A stretch of 64,000 bases of DNA. It comes from Clostridiaceae bacterium HFYG-1003. GTDB lineage: Bacteria > Bacillota > Clostridia > Clostridiales > Clostridiaceae. The stretch spans positions 2,207,558 to 2,271,557 of the forward strand of contig CP102060.1 of the NCBI GenBank assembly GCA_024579835.1. Reading direction: 5' to 3'. Numbering within the stretch: position 1 is the stretch's first letter; every line of letters begins with the position of its first letter. The notes below the pieces were generated by a model. That model saw only the letters and a list, made by a program, of their open reading frames with translations, was not told where the DNA came from and made no database searches. A program made the translations under genes and the position numbers. Below are positions 50,951-61,459 of this stretch, one piece after another.

Positions 50951-51742
50951 ATGCAAACCGATGCACTTAAAAAACTCAGAAATTTCAATAAGATCATGGG
51001 CGGGCTTCACCTGATTCAGGGTTTGGCCATGCTCTTCCTCGCCACCTCAGTCATCCAGAAAATCGGTGAATTTCAGCCGACCATCACTCAGAACTTTCTG
51101 GCATTCAACCCGCAGACCCGCTCCCTGGAATTGCAGTCGAAGGATCTGTTCAACCTCCCCTTTGGAATTCTGGTCGCGCTCTTTCTGTTCATCTCCGCCG
51201 CGGCCCACGCCCTGGTGTCTGTCCCGAATCGCATGAATCAGATTTACAACAAAGATCTGGAACTTGGCATCAACAAATTCCGCTGGTTTGAATATGCCCT
51301 GAGCTCCTCCATCATGATTGTGCTGATCTCAACCCTTTTCGGCATATACGATATCGCTTCTCTGCTTCTGATTTTCGTGGTCAACGCGTCGATGAATCTG
51401 TTCGGCCTGGTCATGGAGCAGCTCAACTCCCAGCGCCGCAAGGAAGACCTCGACTGGGGCCCGTTCCTGTGGGGTTCCCTGGCCGGAATTGCTCCCTGGG
51501 CTGCCATCCTGCTCTATATGTTCGGCAACGGAAACTTTGATCGCGTGCCCTGGTTTGTCTGGGCCATCGTCGGAACATACTTCGTGGCCTTCAACACCTT
51601 CCCGGTGAATATGGTACTGCAGTATCAAAAGATCGGCAAATGGCGCAATTACCTCTATGGCGAGAGAGTCTACATCATTCTCAGCCTGTCTGCCAAATCG
51701 ATCCTGGCCTGGCTGGTTTTGTTCGGAGCCATGCAGCCGTAG
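50951..51742 (+). CDS. Heliorhodopsin
   Basis: A 263-residue seven-helix retinal protein. The retinal Schiff-base Lys is K249 in LSLSAKSILAWL (helix 7). The counterion Glu is E114 in RWFEYALSSSIMI (helix 3), the hallmark of heliorhodopsins. His20 (GGLHLIQG) and His86 (AAAHALVS) correspond to the two conserved histidines of the family. TM segments are evenly spaced. GAAAGGAGTCC precedes the ATG. The N-terminus lies in the cytoplasm in this family, inverted relative to type-1 rhodopsins. No retinal or carotenoid gene is in the window. Function in the family is debated (light sensing or membrane signalling). Confidence 0.93.
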   Translation: MQTDALKKLRNFNKIMGGLHLIQGLAMLFLATSVIQKIGEFQPTITQNFLAFNPQTRSLELQSKDLFNLPFGILVALFLFISAAAHALVSVPNRMNQIYNKDLELGINKFRWFEYALSSSIMIVLISTLFGIYDIASLLLIFVVNASMNLFGLVMEQLNSQRRKEDLDWGPFLWGSLAGIAPWAAILLYMFGNGNFDRVPWFVWAIVGTYFVAFNTFPVNMVLQYQKIGKWRNYLYGERVYIILSLSAKSILAWLVLFGAMQP

Positions 51743-51980
51743 TTCCCACCCAAACCAAGATCCGTTCGTGCCTGACCGCCTGTTTCATTTAAATGATGAC
51801 TGGACTCCTGTCTATGCCAACGTGTCATAATGTAGAAATCAGGATTACGGCTAATACAGAATTGCAGAATTGCAGAATTGCAAACATACAGACATGCCAA
51901 ACACCACAAAAAATTCAAGGCTCCGGAACCATGCGGAATGGTTCCGGAGCCTTGCCCTTGTGAGGGCTGGAATGCCTGAA

Positions 51981-54900
51981 CTAGAAGGTGTGGATCTCGA
52001 AGCTCATGGATTCGAGGACCCGGAGCAGCGCGTTGGCTGTATCCAGGGAAGTCAGGCAGGCAATATTGTTCTCAACGGCCTCACGGCGGATGAGGAAGCC
52101 ATCGGAGATGTGGTGCTTGCTGGATTCGGTGAAGGTGTTGATGACGAACTGTACCTGCCGCTTGCGGATCAGGTCCAGTACGGTCCGTTCGCTGTGTTCC
52201 GCCCGGCCGATCTTGTGCACCAGCTCACAGGGAATGCCGTGCTCGGTCAGGTAAGCCTGCGTGCCGTCGGTGGCGACAATGCCGTACCCGATGGCGGAGA
52301 AGCGCCGGGCCAGCTCCAGGGCTTCTGCCTTCTCTTTGTTGGCGATGGTGAAGAGAACCTTGCCAAAGCTCGGCAGGGTGAAATTGGCGGCATACAGGGC
52401 CTTGTAGAGTGCCTTGTCCAGGTCCAGGTCCCAGCCGATGGCTTCCCCGGTGGACTTCATTTCAGGTCCCAGGGCGATGTCGACCTTACGCAGCTTGCTG
52501 AAGCTGAATACCGGCATTTTCACCGCGTAGCCCTTTCCCTCGGGCAGGAGGCCCAGCGGGTGGCCGGAATCCGCCAGCTTCTGTCCCAGAATAGCCCGGG
52601 TGGCCAGATCCGCCATCGGAATGGCCGTTACCTTGCTCAGGAACGGAACGGTGCGCGAGGAGCGCGGGTTGACTTCCAGAACAAAGACCCGGTTGGACTT
52701 GTCAATCACGAACTGAATGTTGTACAGTCCCACAATGCCCAGCCCCCGCCCGATCCGTTCGGTGTAATCGGCGATGGTGGATTTGACTTCTTCCGTGAGG
52801 GAGAACGGCGGGTAGACCGCCATGGAATCCCCGGAATGGACGCCGGCCCGCTCAATGTGCTGCAAAATTCCCGGAATCAGGATATCCTGTCCGTCACAGA
52901 TCCCGTCCACTTCAGCCTCCATGCCAACTACGTACTGGTCAATCAGGACCGGTGCATGTCCGCTGTGCTGGTGATTGCGGGCCATGTAGTCCGCCATTTC
53001 CTCATCCTGATAGATGATCTCCATGTTGGCTCCGCCCAGGACATAGGAGGGGCGTACCAGCACCGGATAGCCAATGGTCCGGGCAGCGGCAATGGCACCC
53101 TCGGCCGAGGAGGCCATTTCGCCCCGCGGCATGGGGATATCCAGTTCCTTCAGCTTCTGCTCGAAGAGATCCCGGTCCTCCGCCAGATCGATGGAATCCG
53201 GCGACGTCCCCATAATCCGGACTCCGTGTTCCACCAGACTCCGGGTCAGGTTGATGGCGGTCTGGCCGCCAAACTGAACGATGATCCCTTCCGGCTGTTC
53301 CAGCCGGACGATGTTCATGACATCTTCCGTGGTCAGGGGCTCAAAGTAGAGCTTGTCCGAGATCGAGAAATCCGTTGATACCGTCTCGGGATTGTTGTTG
53401 ATGATGATGGCCTCCAGCCCCTGCTGCTTCAGGGACTTGACGCAGTGTACCGTGGCATAGTCAAACTCGACGCCCTGACCGATCCGAATGGGCCCGGAAC
53501 CCAGGACGATGACCTTGCGCCGGTCGCTGGACAGGGATTCATTCTCCTGGCCATGGGTGGAGTAAAAGTACGGGGTGGCCGAGGCAAACTCCCCGGCGCA
53601 GGTATCCACCATCTTGAAGACCGGCGTGATCCCTGCCTGCAGCCGCAGCTCTTCCACTTCCCGCTCCGTCCGGCCGCACAGCTGAGCCAGGTAGGCGTCG
53701 GAGAAGCCCATGACCTTGGCCGGACGCAGGCTGTTTTGCAGTCCGTTCCGGCGAATTACTTCCTCCATCTTCAGGATGTTGCGGATCTTGTTCAGGTAGA
53801 AGGGATCCATTCCGGTCATCTCCTGGATGACTTCGGTCGATCCGCCCCGCCGCATTTTCTCATAAATGGCGAACAGCCGGCGATCCTCACCCAGCGTTAT
53901 GATCCGGTCCAGTTCCTCGTCGCTCATCTGATTGACTTCCGGCAGCTCAATATGGCAGGCCTTGATCTCGAGGGAACGGGCTGCCTTGAGCAGCCCCTCC
54001 TCAAAGCTGCGGCCCAGGGCCATAACTTCGCCGGTAGCCTTCATCTGAGTACCAAGCCGGCGGTTTGCCGAACGGAACTTGTCAAAGGCGAATCGGGGCA
54101 GCTTGACCGCCAGATAATCCAGCGCCGGCTCGAAGGCGGCATAGGTAACCCCGGTCACGGGATTGATGATTTCATCCAGATGGAGCCCCAGGGCGATCTT
54201 GGCGGCAATCTTGGCGATGGGGTAGCCCGTGGCCTTGCTGGCCAGGGCAGACGAGCGGGAAACCCGTGGATTGACTTCAATGATGTAGTAGTCAAAGGAG
54301 TCGGGATGCAGCGCCAGCTGGACATTGCAGCCGCCCTCAATCTTCAGGGCCCGGATGATCTTGAGCGCGCTGTTGCGCAGCATCTGATACTCCCGGTCCG
54401 CCAGCGTCAGAGCCGGAGCCACGACGATGGAATCCCCGGTATGGATGCCGACAGGATCCATGTTCTCCATGGAGCAGACGGCGATGGCGGTGTCGTTGGC
54501 ATCGCGCATTACCTCAAACTCAATTTCCTTCCAGCCGGCGATGGACATTTCAATGAGGCACTGATTGACCGGTGACAGACTCAGGCCGTTCTCCACGACC
54601 CGGATCAGTTCGTCCTCCGTCTGGCAGATGCCGCCTCCGGTCCCGCCCAGGGTAAAGGCCGGCCGGACAATGACCGGATAGCCGATGGACCGGGCAAAAT
54701 CCAGGGCTTCCTCAACGGAATGAGTGATGCCTGACGGCGGCACCGGCTCATGAATGGACCGCATCAGGCTGCGGAAGGCTTCCCGGTCTTCCGCCTGATG
54801 GATCGCCTGGAGATCCGTTCCCAGAATCCGGATGTTGAGTTCTTCCAGGATTCCGTCCCGGGCCAGCTCCATGGCCAGGTTCAAGCCCGTCTGTCCGCCC

Positions 54901-55169
54901 AGGGACGGCAGTATGGCACAGGGCCGCTCCCGGATCAGGATTCGTTTCAGAAAATCCAGGGTCAACGGCTCCATATAGACGCGATCGGCGGTTTCCCGGT
55001 CCGTCATGATGGTGGCGGGATTGGAATTGACCAGGATGACATAGACGCCCTCTTCGCGCAGCGATTCGCAGGCCTGGGTTCCGGCGTAGTCAAACTCCGC
55101 CGCCTGGCCGATGACGATTGGTCCCGAACCGATGACCAGCACTTTCTTGATTGTTTTATCGATTGACAT
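51981..55169 (-). CDS. carB: Carbamoyl-phosphate synthase large subunit
   Basis: A 1062-residue enzyme that makes carbamoyl phosphate for pyrimidine and arginine synthesis. Two ATP-grasp halves are visible ([20 protein letters not shown] and [20 protein letters not shown]), each with [10 protein letters not shown] or [10 protein letters not shown] and an [19 protein letters not shown] or [17 protein letters not shown] segment. The C-terminal methylglyoxal-synthase-like domain (residues about 930-1060) is the allosteric site. It overlaps carA by 14 bp. Confidence 0.98.
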   Translation of the reverse strand: MSIDKTIKKVLVIGSGPIVIGQAAEFDYAGTQACESLREEGVYVILVNSNPATIMTDRETADRVYMEPLTLDFLKRILIRERPCAILPSLGGQTGLNLAMELARDGILEELNIRILGTDLQAIHQAEDREAFRSLMRSIHEPVPPSGITHSVEEALDFARSIGYPVIVRPAFTLGGTGGGICQTEDELIRVVENGLSLSPVNQCLIEMSIAGWKEIEFEVMRDANDTAIAVCSMENMDPVGIHTGDSIVVAPALTLADREYQMLRNSALKIIRALKIEGGCNVQLALHPDSFDYYIIEVNPRVSRSSALASKATGYPIAKIAAKIALGLHLDEIINPVTGVTYAAFEPALDYLAVKLPRFAFDKFRSANRRLGTQMKATGEVMALGRSFEEGLLKAARSLEIKACHIELPEVNQMSDEELDRIITLGEDRRLFAIYEKMRRGGSTEVIQEMTGMDPFYLNKIRNILKMEEVIRRNGLQNSLRPAKVMGFSDAYLAQLCGRTEREVEELRLQAGITPVFKMVDTCAGEFASATPYFYSTHGQENESLSSDRRKVIVLGSGPIRIGQGVEFDYATVHCVKSLKQQGLEAIIINNNPETVSTDFSISDKLYFEPLTTEDVMNIVRLEQPEGIIVQFGGQTAINLTRSLVEHGVRIMGTSPDSIDLAEDRDLFEQKLKELDIPMPRGEMASSAEGAIAAARTIGYPVLVRPSYVLGGANMEIIYQDEEMADYMARNHQHSGHAPVLIDQYVVGMEAEVDGICDGQDILIPGILQHIERAGVHSGDSMAVYPPFSLTEEVKSTIADYTERIGRGLGIVGLYNIQFVIDKSNRVFVLEVNPRSSRTVPFLSKVTAIPMADLATRAILGQKLADSGHPLGLLPEGKGYAVKMPVFSFSKLRKVDIALGPEMKSTGEAIGWDLDLDKALYKALYAANFTLPSFGKVLFTIANKEKAEALELARRFSAIGYGIVATDGTQAYLTEHGIPCELVHKIGRAEHSERTVLDLIRKRQVQFVINTFTESSKHHISDGFLIRREAVENNIACLTSLDTANALLRVLESMSFEIHTF

Positions 55170-56235
55170 ATGACCCCTCCATCATGGCAGCAAATTCCTT
55201 GAATATCACACTGGCGTCCTGCGGCCCGGGGGCTGCTTCCGGATGGAACTGAACCGAGCGGGCCGACAGGTCCCGGTGAGCGATTCCTTCCACGGTATTG
55301 TCATTCACCGACCGGTGTGTGACCACCAGCATCGTCTGGTCCAGACCATGGTCATCCACCACGTAGCCATGATTCTGACTTGTAATGAGAATCCGACCCG
55401 ATCTCAAATCCCGCACCGGATGATTGCCGCCGCGATGACCGAAGCCCATTTTGCGGGTCTTCGCGCCGCAGGCCAAGGCCAGCAGCTGATGCCCCATGCA
55501 GATTCCGAACATCGGAACCTGTCCCAGGAGTTCCCGGATGATTGCCACGGACTGGGGCACGCTCTGGGGGTCCCCGGGGCCGTTGGACAGGAAGATGCCG
55601 TGGGGATTCAGATCCAGTGCCGCTCTGGCCGGATAGTCAAAGGGCACGACGGTAATCTGAAAGCCCAGTTCCGCCAGGTTCTTCAGAATAGATCCCTTCA
55701 TGCCGTAGTCATACAGAACAACCCGTTTACCCTTGCCCGGCACTTCATAGACATCCCGGGTGGATACCCGGGCAATATGATCCACGGACTGCGGCTGCTG
55801 CTGCAGCAGAGCCAGCGCTTCCTCCGGCGTCACCGCCTCATCGGCCAGAATGCCGCGGACTGCTCCCTTTTCCCGGATCGCCCGGGTCAGCGCCCGGGTA
55901 TCGATCCCGTACAGACCCGGGATATCGTGTTTCTTCAAATAAGCATCCAGCGTCATTTCACTGCGGAAATTGCTGGGTTGTTCGCAGGCTTCGCCTACCA
56001 CAAAAGCCGATACATGCGGAACGATGGACTCATAGTCATCCCGGTTCACGCCATAGTTTCCGATCATGGGAAAGGTCATCACCACGATCTGACCCAAGAA
56101 TGACGGGTCCGTCAGCAGTTCCTGATAGCCCGTCATGGCCGTGGTAAACACCACTTCGCCGCTTACGGACCGGACAGCGCCAAAGCCATGGCCTTCAAAA
56201 ACCATTCCGTTTTCCAGCACTAATTTACGTTTCAA
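55156..56235 (-). CDS. carA: Carbamoyl-phosphate synthase small subunit
   Basis: A 359-residue glutamine amidotransferase subunit. The best start is TTG at 56235 ([15 protein letters not shown]) with GGAGGGAAGAAG upstream; an in-frame ATG further up would run through the attenuator stem. The class I amidotransferase triad is in [15 protein letters not shown] (Cys) and [11 protein letters not shown] (His, Glu). It supplies ammonia to carB. Expression is probably controlled by the PyrR-type attenuator just upstream. Confidence 0.96.
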   Translation of the reverse strand: MKRKLVLENGMVFEGHGFGAVRSVSGEVVFTTAMTGYQELLTDPSFLGQIVVMTFPMIGNYGVNRDDYESIVPHVSAFVVGEACEQPSNFRSEMTLDAYLKKHDIPGLYGIDTRALTRAIREKGAVRGILADEAVTPEEALALLQQQPQSVDHIARVSTRDVYEVPGKGKRVVLYDYGMKGSILKNLAELGFQITVVPFDYPARAALDLNPHGIFLSNGPGDPQSVPQSVAIIRELLGQVPMFGICMGHQLLALACGAKTRKMGFGHRGGNHPVRDLRSGRILITSQNHGYVVDDHGLDQTMLVVTHRSVNDNTVEGIAHRDLSARSVQFHPEAAPGPQDASVIFKEFAAMMEGSYVNR

Positions 56236-56305
56236 ACTTCTTCCCTCCGGATTGTAAAATTTCGTTCCCAATCCCCGCGGGAAGCCCAGAAGATTTTTTT
56301 CGCGC

Positions 56306-56395
56306 AAAAAAAACCTCTTTTCCATGACGAAAAGAGGTTTTCCAAACTCGAAAAGCCTTGCAAATCTCTTCTCAGCCTCACGGGACTGAATTAAA
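56306..56395 (-). promoter_or_regulatory. PyrR-type attenuator in the carA leader
   Basis: On the minus strand AGTCCCGTGAGGCTGAG (56371-56387) matches the PyrR-binding consensus with its conserved GAGGCTGAGAAG. About 45 bases later a terminator follows: AAAACCTCTTTTC pairs with GAAAAGAGGTTTT (56310-56341) and ends in eight T residues. The AAGAG of the PyrR region can pair with the CTCTT arm of the terminator, giving the usual mutually exclusive structures. PyrR bound to UMP would favour termination. Confidence 0.85.
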
Positions 56396-56701
56396 GCACC
56401 AAAGAAATGTTACCCTAAGCCTCGGACTCTGTCAATCCGCCCCGGTCACTTTCCGAACGATTGAGCCAATCCGCCGTTCACCGTTCGGAGGCAGACAGAG
56501 CGGCCGCTTCAGCCGTTCCCTGTCAGATTTCTCCGCCATTGTGCAGTCCTCTCAAAGTTAATTCCGGTTCAGGCTACCCCCCCTGAGTCAGGCTGAACGT
56601 CCCGCTTTTTGTGAGGTCGGATTATGTTCGTGGTTTCCTCGCAGAATTTTTCAAAGCGCAGCCAATGGTCCAACCATTCACAGACTGGCAATCATTCGAA
56701 G

Positions 56702-56781
56702 TCAATCAACAGGAAATCCAATCAACCGGATACCCAATCATCCGAAAATCCATTCAACTGGATCCCCAATCAAGCGTCCGA
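56702..56781. repeat. Degenerate tandem repeat, 16-bp unit, five copies
   Basis: Units at 56702, 56718, 56734, 56750 and 56766, for example CCAATCAACCGGATAC and CCAATCATCCGAAAAT. It lies in the spacer 56396-56964, which otherwise holds only a hairpin. Confidence 0.85.
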
Positions 56782-56864
56782 GTCTCGGTCGAATGATCGA
56801 CACCTAAGTGGAAAAGCCGGCTATTAATTGGAACCGTCATAGGATTCTACCGCTAAATGGTCAA

Positions 56865-56901
56865 CCCGGCAGCCTCCGGGAAGAACCTGGAAGCTGCCGG
56901 G
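56865..56901 (-). terminator. Hairpin after the ABC/MmcQ cluster
   Basis: CCCGGCAGC and GCTGCCGGG form a 9-bp stem about 60 bp past the last gene of the cluster on the minus strand; the T-run is weak. Confidence 0.5.
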
Positions 56902-56964
56902 CAGCTGAATGAATGGATGATTTTCAAAAAAGTCTTCGACCGGCTCCGGCTGATGGCCGCATGG

Positions 56965-57339
56965 CTATTCCGTGAGCCCGTGACTGATCCGGATCAGTTC
57001 CCGGATCGGCTCGATCCCGACGGTGCCGTCCAGAAGTACCGTGAACCAGTGTTTTTTGTTCATGTGCCAGGCCGGACGAAACCCGGGCTGACTTAACAGG
57101 AAGCGAATCTGGAGGGGATCCCCTTTCAGGTTCAGGATCGCTGCGGGATCCGGCCCGTCCAGGCCGATTTTATCCCCGGCGATTACCATCATCACCCCGA
57201 ACCACTTGCCCGAAAGCTGGTGGCGGAACACCTCGTACCGGGGCTGATCCGGCCAGGGGCGATCCGGCCGGACGCTCCAGTCCGCTTCGATCACGTCTCG
57301 AATTCTTTGGCTGAACTGATCAGATTTGTGTATTGCCAT
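56965..57339 (-). CDS. MmcQ/YjbR family protein
   Basis: A 124-residue protein with the YjbR fold: SGKWFGVMMVI, LNLKGDPLQIRFL and FRPAWHMNKKHWFTVLLDG, the family signature. Function is not established; a cytosine-methylase-like or DNA-binding role has been suggested from structure. It follows the ABC permease genes by 23 bp on the same strand. Confidence 0.85.
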   Translation of the reverse strand: MAIHKSDQFSQRIRDVIEADWSVRPDRPWPDQPRYEVFRHQLSGKWFGVMMVIAGDKIGLDGPDPAAILNLKGDPLQIRFLLSQPGFRPAWHMNKKHWFTVLLDGTVGIEPIRELIRISHGLTE

Positions 57340-57362
57340 GGATCAACTCCTCCTCCTGCTGT

Positions 57363-58520
57363 TTACAGGGATGATGTCCGACCGGCCGAACCGTTTCGCC
57401 GGGCTGCCGGCGGCAATGCCAGCAGGATTCCTCCTGTCAGGGCAATGAGGATCAGGCCGAATCCACCCCAGCTTTTCCCGGAGGATAATGCCAGATAATA
57501 GCTGGGCAGGAACAGTTTCTCCAGGATCTCCAGTCCCGGGACCAGCCGGGTCATATCCAGGATGACGGGGCTGGCTACCAGGGAACCGAGCAGGGCCACC
57601 GGCATCAGAGCGCCGAAGGCCACTGGATTGGGAAACAGGCGCTTCGCCCCAAACAGGAACAGTGCAGCGGCGGTTCCGTAAAACAGAAGGTATGCCAGTT
57701 CCCGGAAGGCTTCGCTGGCCGGATACCGGGTCAGGCAGAGCAGGAAGCCGGCCAGCGTCATCACCACAACCGGCAGAAAGACTGACAGGAATCCCGCCGC
57801 CCGGGAGCCGGCAACGGCGAAGGCCCCGTAGATGCCGTCCTCCTCATCCCGATACCAGGACAGGACGCTGATCCAGGCGGTGAGCATCACAAACACACTG
57901 ATCAGGCCCTTGGTGGGGAACAGCGGGATGCCGGAGGCTGCCGGAGCCGACCCGTCAAGATATTCATAATCAAACCGGTAGGTTCCGCCGGAACGGTCGT
58001 AATCCTGATAGCGAGCCCAGATCCTGGCATACACCTCCCCTTCCGTTCCCGGAAACAGGCCGGATTCGACCACGATATCCCGCAGGATGTCGGGCGAAGC
58101 CGCATGAATCAGCTGGGAAAACACTACTTCTGCCGCCATGCCGTCGGTGACGGTGGAAGGCGAGCGCAGCAGGCGGACCAGGTCCCGGACCTGCCGGGCC
58201 TGCAGCTGATCGCTCAGATCCGGCGAAAACACAAAGCCCGCTTCCAGGATCCGGGTTTCCACCGCGCTGCGCAAAGTGGCCTCATCTTCATAGAGGCGGA
58301 ACTCAAACAAACCATCGGATGCCAGAAGCCGGTCAATCGCTGCCCGGGCCACCGGATCCTGGTTTTGCAGCAGGCCGATCTCCACCCCCTGGGTATGATG
58401 CTGTTCCCAGTAGGCCGTAAACAGACCGATCAGAGGCAGGGCTGCCAGCAGGAGCAGGAAGCCTTTGCGCCGGGTCAGCCGTTTTAAGGTCATCTCCGCC
58501 CAGACTATCAGTTTCTTCAT
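57363..58520 (-). CDS. ABC-2 type permease
   Basis: A 385-residue membrane protein. A first helix (GFLLLLAALPLIGLFTAYW) is followed by a large external domain (about 40-200) and five or six C-terminal helices, as in ABC-2/YhgE-type exporters. Its start overlaps the preceding permease gene by 4 bp (ATGA type). Half of a heterodimeric exporter with the ATPase at 61.5-62.2 kb. Substrate unknown. Confidence 0.8.
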   Translation of the reverse strand: MKKLIVWAEMTLKRLTRRKGFLLLLAALPLIGLFTAYWEQHHTQGVEIGLLQNQDPVARAAIDRLLASDGLFEFRLYEDEATLRSAVETRILEAGFVFSPDLSDQLQARQVRDLVRLLRSPSTVTDGMAAEVVFSQLIHAASPDILRDIVVESGLFPGTEGEVYARIWARYQDYDRSGGTYRFDYEYLDGSAPAASGIPLFPTKGLISVFVMLTAWISVLSWYRDEEDGIYGAFAVAGSRAAGFLSVFLPVVVMTLAGFLLCLTRYPASEAFRELAYLLFYGTAAALFLFGAKRLFPNPVAFGALMPVALLGSLVASPVILDMTRLVPGLEILEKLFLPSYYLALSSGKSWGGFGLILIALTGGILLALPPAARRNGSAGRTSSL

Positions 58521-59734
58521 GTGCGGTACCTCCTCCCCGATCGGCTGCGGTCAGCCAGCAGCGCCAGGCTGTAGAATCCAGCCGCGAACAGGCCGGAAGT
58601 CAGCAATGGCTGAGTTCCTGAAGTCAGGAAACTACCCATAACCCGGATCCAGGCGGTTGATGGCACCCAGGGCTGAATCTGGCGCAGGATCCCCGGCAGG
58701 AACGAGGATGGCAGGAATCCTCCGGACAGAAAGACCATAACAAAGGACAGTGCAAACAGCAGCAGCATGCCCGACAGCAGATCCTCCGTCAGAGTATAGA
58801 TCAGCAGAATCAGTGCCGCGACGCCGGCTGCCAGCAGCAGGAGGCCGGACAGAGCCTCTGCTCGGAATGTCCAGCTCAGATCCAGAACCTGGGCTGCTGT
58901 CTGCCAAAGGCCGGCCATGACGCCGAGGAGCATCAGCTGCAGCAGAAAGAGCCGGAACCAGTCGGTGAAAATCCGCTGAGCGCTGCCAATCCCCTCAATG
59001 GTCAGGCGGGTTTTAAGCCCTTCGGACAGCGGACGCATGACAAAGGCCTCCAGCATGCCCATCAGCAGGAGAAACAGCACCATCCAGGAAGCCAGAAAAT
59101 AGGACAGGGGATCCAGCTCACCCGTTGCCTGCAGAACCTCCATGCGAAACATCCGGTCACGCCCCAACGCCAGACTCAGGTAGCGTTCGTTGACCGCCTG
59201 ATTCATCGTCTGGCGGTCCGCTTCGGCAATCCCCCGGCTGATATACTCATCCCAGGCGGCATACAGCGCACCCTGTGAAACGGACAGCGTCCTGGCACCC
59301 GCTTCGGTCAGAGTCACCAGCAGCCGCGCCTGCAGCGCCTGATTCTGATTGAGAACCAGCCGGGCCGGCGTGTTGACCCCGCTCAAGACGCCGCTGACAA
59401 AGCCATCGGGCAGGATCAGCAGCCCCTGAATCTTCCCTTCCGCCAGATCCCTGCGCCCGTCCGCTTCCGTCATGGTCCGGAATCTGGTCATGTCCTTGAG
59501 CGTTTCCTGCTGAGCCAGGGCTTCAATGAAAACTTCCTCGGCATCATGGGACTCCGGGTAGACCACTCCGAACTCCATCCGGCCGATGATGGCATCCCCG
59601 TATAGTTTCTGAGACGACAAAAAAGCAATGCTGCCGGTCAGAAGGAGCAGCAGCATCGCCCCGGTCAATAACAGCGGGAGGTGCCGGAATGTTCTTTTCA
59701 ATTGCAGTCTGAGAAAAACGAAAAACATATCCAA
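58517..59734 (-). CDS. ABC-2 type permease
   Basis: A 405-residue protein with the same build as its neighbour: N-terminal helix (LPLLLTGAMLLLLLTGSIAFL), an external domain of about 170 residues, and six C-terminal helices (YFLASWMVLFLLLMGMLEAF, LLLLAAGVAALILLIYTLTE, MLLLFALSFVMVFLSGGFLP). The two permeases are probably the two halves of one exporter. The external domain resembles YhgE/Pip-like exporters. Confidence 0.82.
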   Translation of the reverse strand: MDMFFVFLRLQLKRTFRHLPLLLTGAMLLLLLTGSIAFLSSQKLYGDAIIGRMEFGVVYPESHDAEEVFIEALAQQETLKDMTRFRTMTEADGRRDLAEGKIQGLLILPDGFVSGVLSGVNTPARLVLNQNQALQARLLVTLTEAGARTLSVSQGALYAAWDEYISRGIAEADRQTMNQAVNERYLSLALGRDRMFRMEVLQATGELDPLSYFLASWMVLFLLLMGMLEAFVMRPLSEGLKTRLTIEGIGSAQRIFTDWFRLFLLQLMLLGVMAGLWQTAAQVLDLSWTFRAEALSGLLLLAAGVAALILLIYTLTEDLLSGMLLLFALSFVMVFLSGGFLPSSFLPGILRQIQPWVPSTAWIRVMGSFLTSGTQPLLTSGLFAAGFYSLALLADRSRSGRRYRT

Positions 59735-59774
59735 CCCTCCCGTGTCTTATATCTGATTCAGTTGTCGGTTCGGT

Positions 59775-61424
59775 CTAAAAGCCCAGCGGGGTGTCCATCA
59801 AATTCAGGAAGCCACCCAGTTTTTCCTGGATCTGTTCCATGATCTTGTCCATGTCCGCCTGGGTCGCGGTAAAGAGGTCCATGGTTGTGCCTTCCGGCAT
59901 GACCGCTTTCACGCCTTCCACCGAGTATTTCATGTCGCCTTTGAGGGTAGCGACAGCCTGACCGTTGGCATTGATCTTGATTTCGTCCAGCACGGCGGTA
60001 CCGCTCTTGCCCTTGACGATATCCTGGACTTTGCCCTTGAACGTCATCTCGATGGGAACCACCTGATCGGCTTCCACAACGGAGGTTTTCGCCTCACCCG
60101 ACAGGGCTCCGGATTCTTTATTGATATTCCACTTGATGACATTGTCAGCCGCCTTGGCATCGGCGGAAGCAGCGCTGATGTGGAGTTCCCGGCTCTGGGC
60201 TGCGCCCTCGGTCTTGCCGATGCTTACCAGTTCCATCTGACCGGCATTGGTTCCCGTTGCCACCAAAGTAAGTTTCATGTTTTCGTTGCCGTAGGCACCG
60301 CCGGAACGCTCCAGATTCAGGTTGAAGCCATCGGCAGCGGATTTGACTTCGCTGACGAGGCTCACCAGCTCATTGTCATCAGTCATGTGGATCGTAAACG
60401 GAATGTCTTTTAATTCAGCATTCTGTTCCACGGACTGAATCCACTGATCCATTTCCGTTCCCATTTTGGTGTAGGCTTCTTCCTTTGTTATCAGTTCTCC
60501 GGCCGCCACCTGATCTGCCACCAGATCCATAATGTCGGTCTTAAACTTGGCATCGCTCAGCATGAAAGTCTTCATTTCCTTCAGGAACGCAACATAGGCA
60601 GCCTTGGGCATGGTGACTTTGTAGCCGTCAAAGGCAGCCTGCTTGCCATTGTAAGACGCGGTTTTTGCCGGAGCGTCCTCGATGACCCACTGACCCTTGA
60701 ATTTTTCCGTCGCATCCTTCAGCCCCTGATAATCATACAGGGAGGCTTCGCCGGTCATCAGCTTCACCAGCTGTGTCGTCTGGCCCTGGCTGTCCTTGAG
60801 GGTCTGTGCAAACTGGCGGATCGATTCCTTGAATTCTTCCGCTTCGGGCTGATCCTTGAACAACGGAGCATTATCCAGCTTGCTGTCCAGATCACCGCTA
60901 AAGTCGGCTGAAATGACTTCCTTGAACAAAGACGGCGCCGCCACCTGCATTTTGTTCTCATCGACATAAAGCTGGCCGTTGACCAGATCTGTCCCCATCA
61001 TGCCCAGGCCAAGCTTGGCGGACATGGTTTTCAGAGCGGTGTCCTGCTGGGCTTCAAAGCTCAGCGTGATACCCCCGGGAACCGGGAAACCGATCATTTC
61101 CTGCACGATCGGCGCTTCCACCAGTTCGAGGGTGCCGGAAGAGCGGTAAGCTTTGGCCATGGCGGCATTCAGTTCCTTGGTGCCCATCCAGTCCTGAACA
61201 AAGGGATTTTCCTCCCCTTTCATCAGGGAATACAGCGCCTGGGTGACCCGGTCCTCTTTATTGACAAAGAGCTTGCCGAAGAGTCCGGAAGCATAAAGTC
61301 CGATCCCCAGAACTGCAATCAGGGCAACCGAAATGAGTCCGATCATTGGCCCCTTGCTCTTCGCTTTTTGCTTGGGGGTGGGATCTTCCCACTCCGGGTG
61401 CAGGTTTGTCGTGTTTTCTGTCAT
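59775..61424 (-). CDS. Large single-pass membrane protein (DUF6583-like)
   Basis: A 549-residue protein. A short cytoplasmic tail with a Lys-rich stretch (PKQKAKSKGP) precedes one helix (MIGLISVALIAVLGIGLYASGLFG, about 27-50). The remaining 500 residues are external, soluble and rich in Lys, Asp and Ala, with no Cys motif or recognised catalytic motif. It lies between the ATPase gene and the two permease genes, so it is probably an accessory subunit or the substrate-binding part of the exporter. The DUF6583 assignment is by resemblance only. Confidence 0.6.
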   Translation of the reverse strand: MTENTTNLHPEWEDPTPKQKAKSKGPMIGLISVALIAVLGIGLYASGLFGKLFVNKEDRVTQALYSLMKGEENPFVQDWMGTKELNAAMAKAYRSSGTLELVEAPIVQEMIGFPVPGGITLSFEAQQDTALKTMSAKLGLGMMGTDLVNGQLYVDENKMQVAAPSLFKEVISADFSGDLDSKLDNAPLFKDQPEAEEFKESIRQFAQTLKDSQGQTTQLVKLMTGEASLYDYQGLKDATEKFKGQWVIEDAPAKTASYNGKQAAFDGYKVTMPKAAYVAFLKEMKTFMLSDAKFKTDIMDLVADQVAAGELITKEEAYTKMGTEMDQWIQSVEQNAELKDIPFTIHMTDDNELVSLVSEVKSAADGFNLNLERSGGAYGNENMKLTLVATGTNAGQMELVSIGKTEGAAQSRELHISAASADAKAADNVIKWNINKESGALSGEAKTSVVEADQVVPIEMTFKGKVQDIVKGKSGTAVLDEIKINANGQAVATLKGDMKYSVEGVKAVMPEGTTMDLFTATQADMDKIMEQIQEKLGGFLNLMDTPLGF

Positions 61425-61459
61425 CTTGTTTCTCCTTTTACCGTAAAAATTAAGTATCG

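Noticed and set aside
51870-53378. Plus-strand open frame of 502 codons
   Set aside because: Antisense to carB, which is unmistakable; no coding signal of its own.
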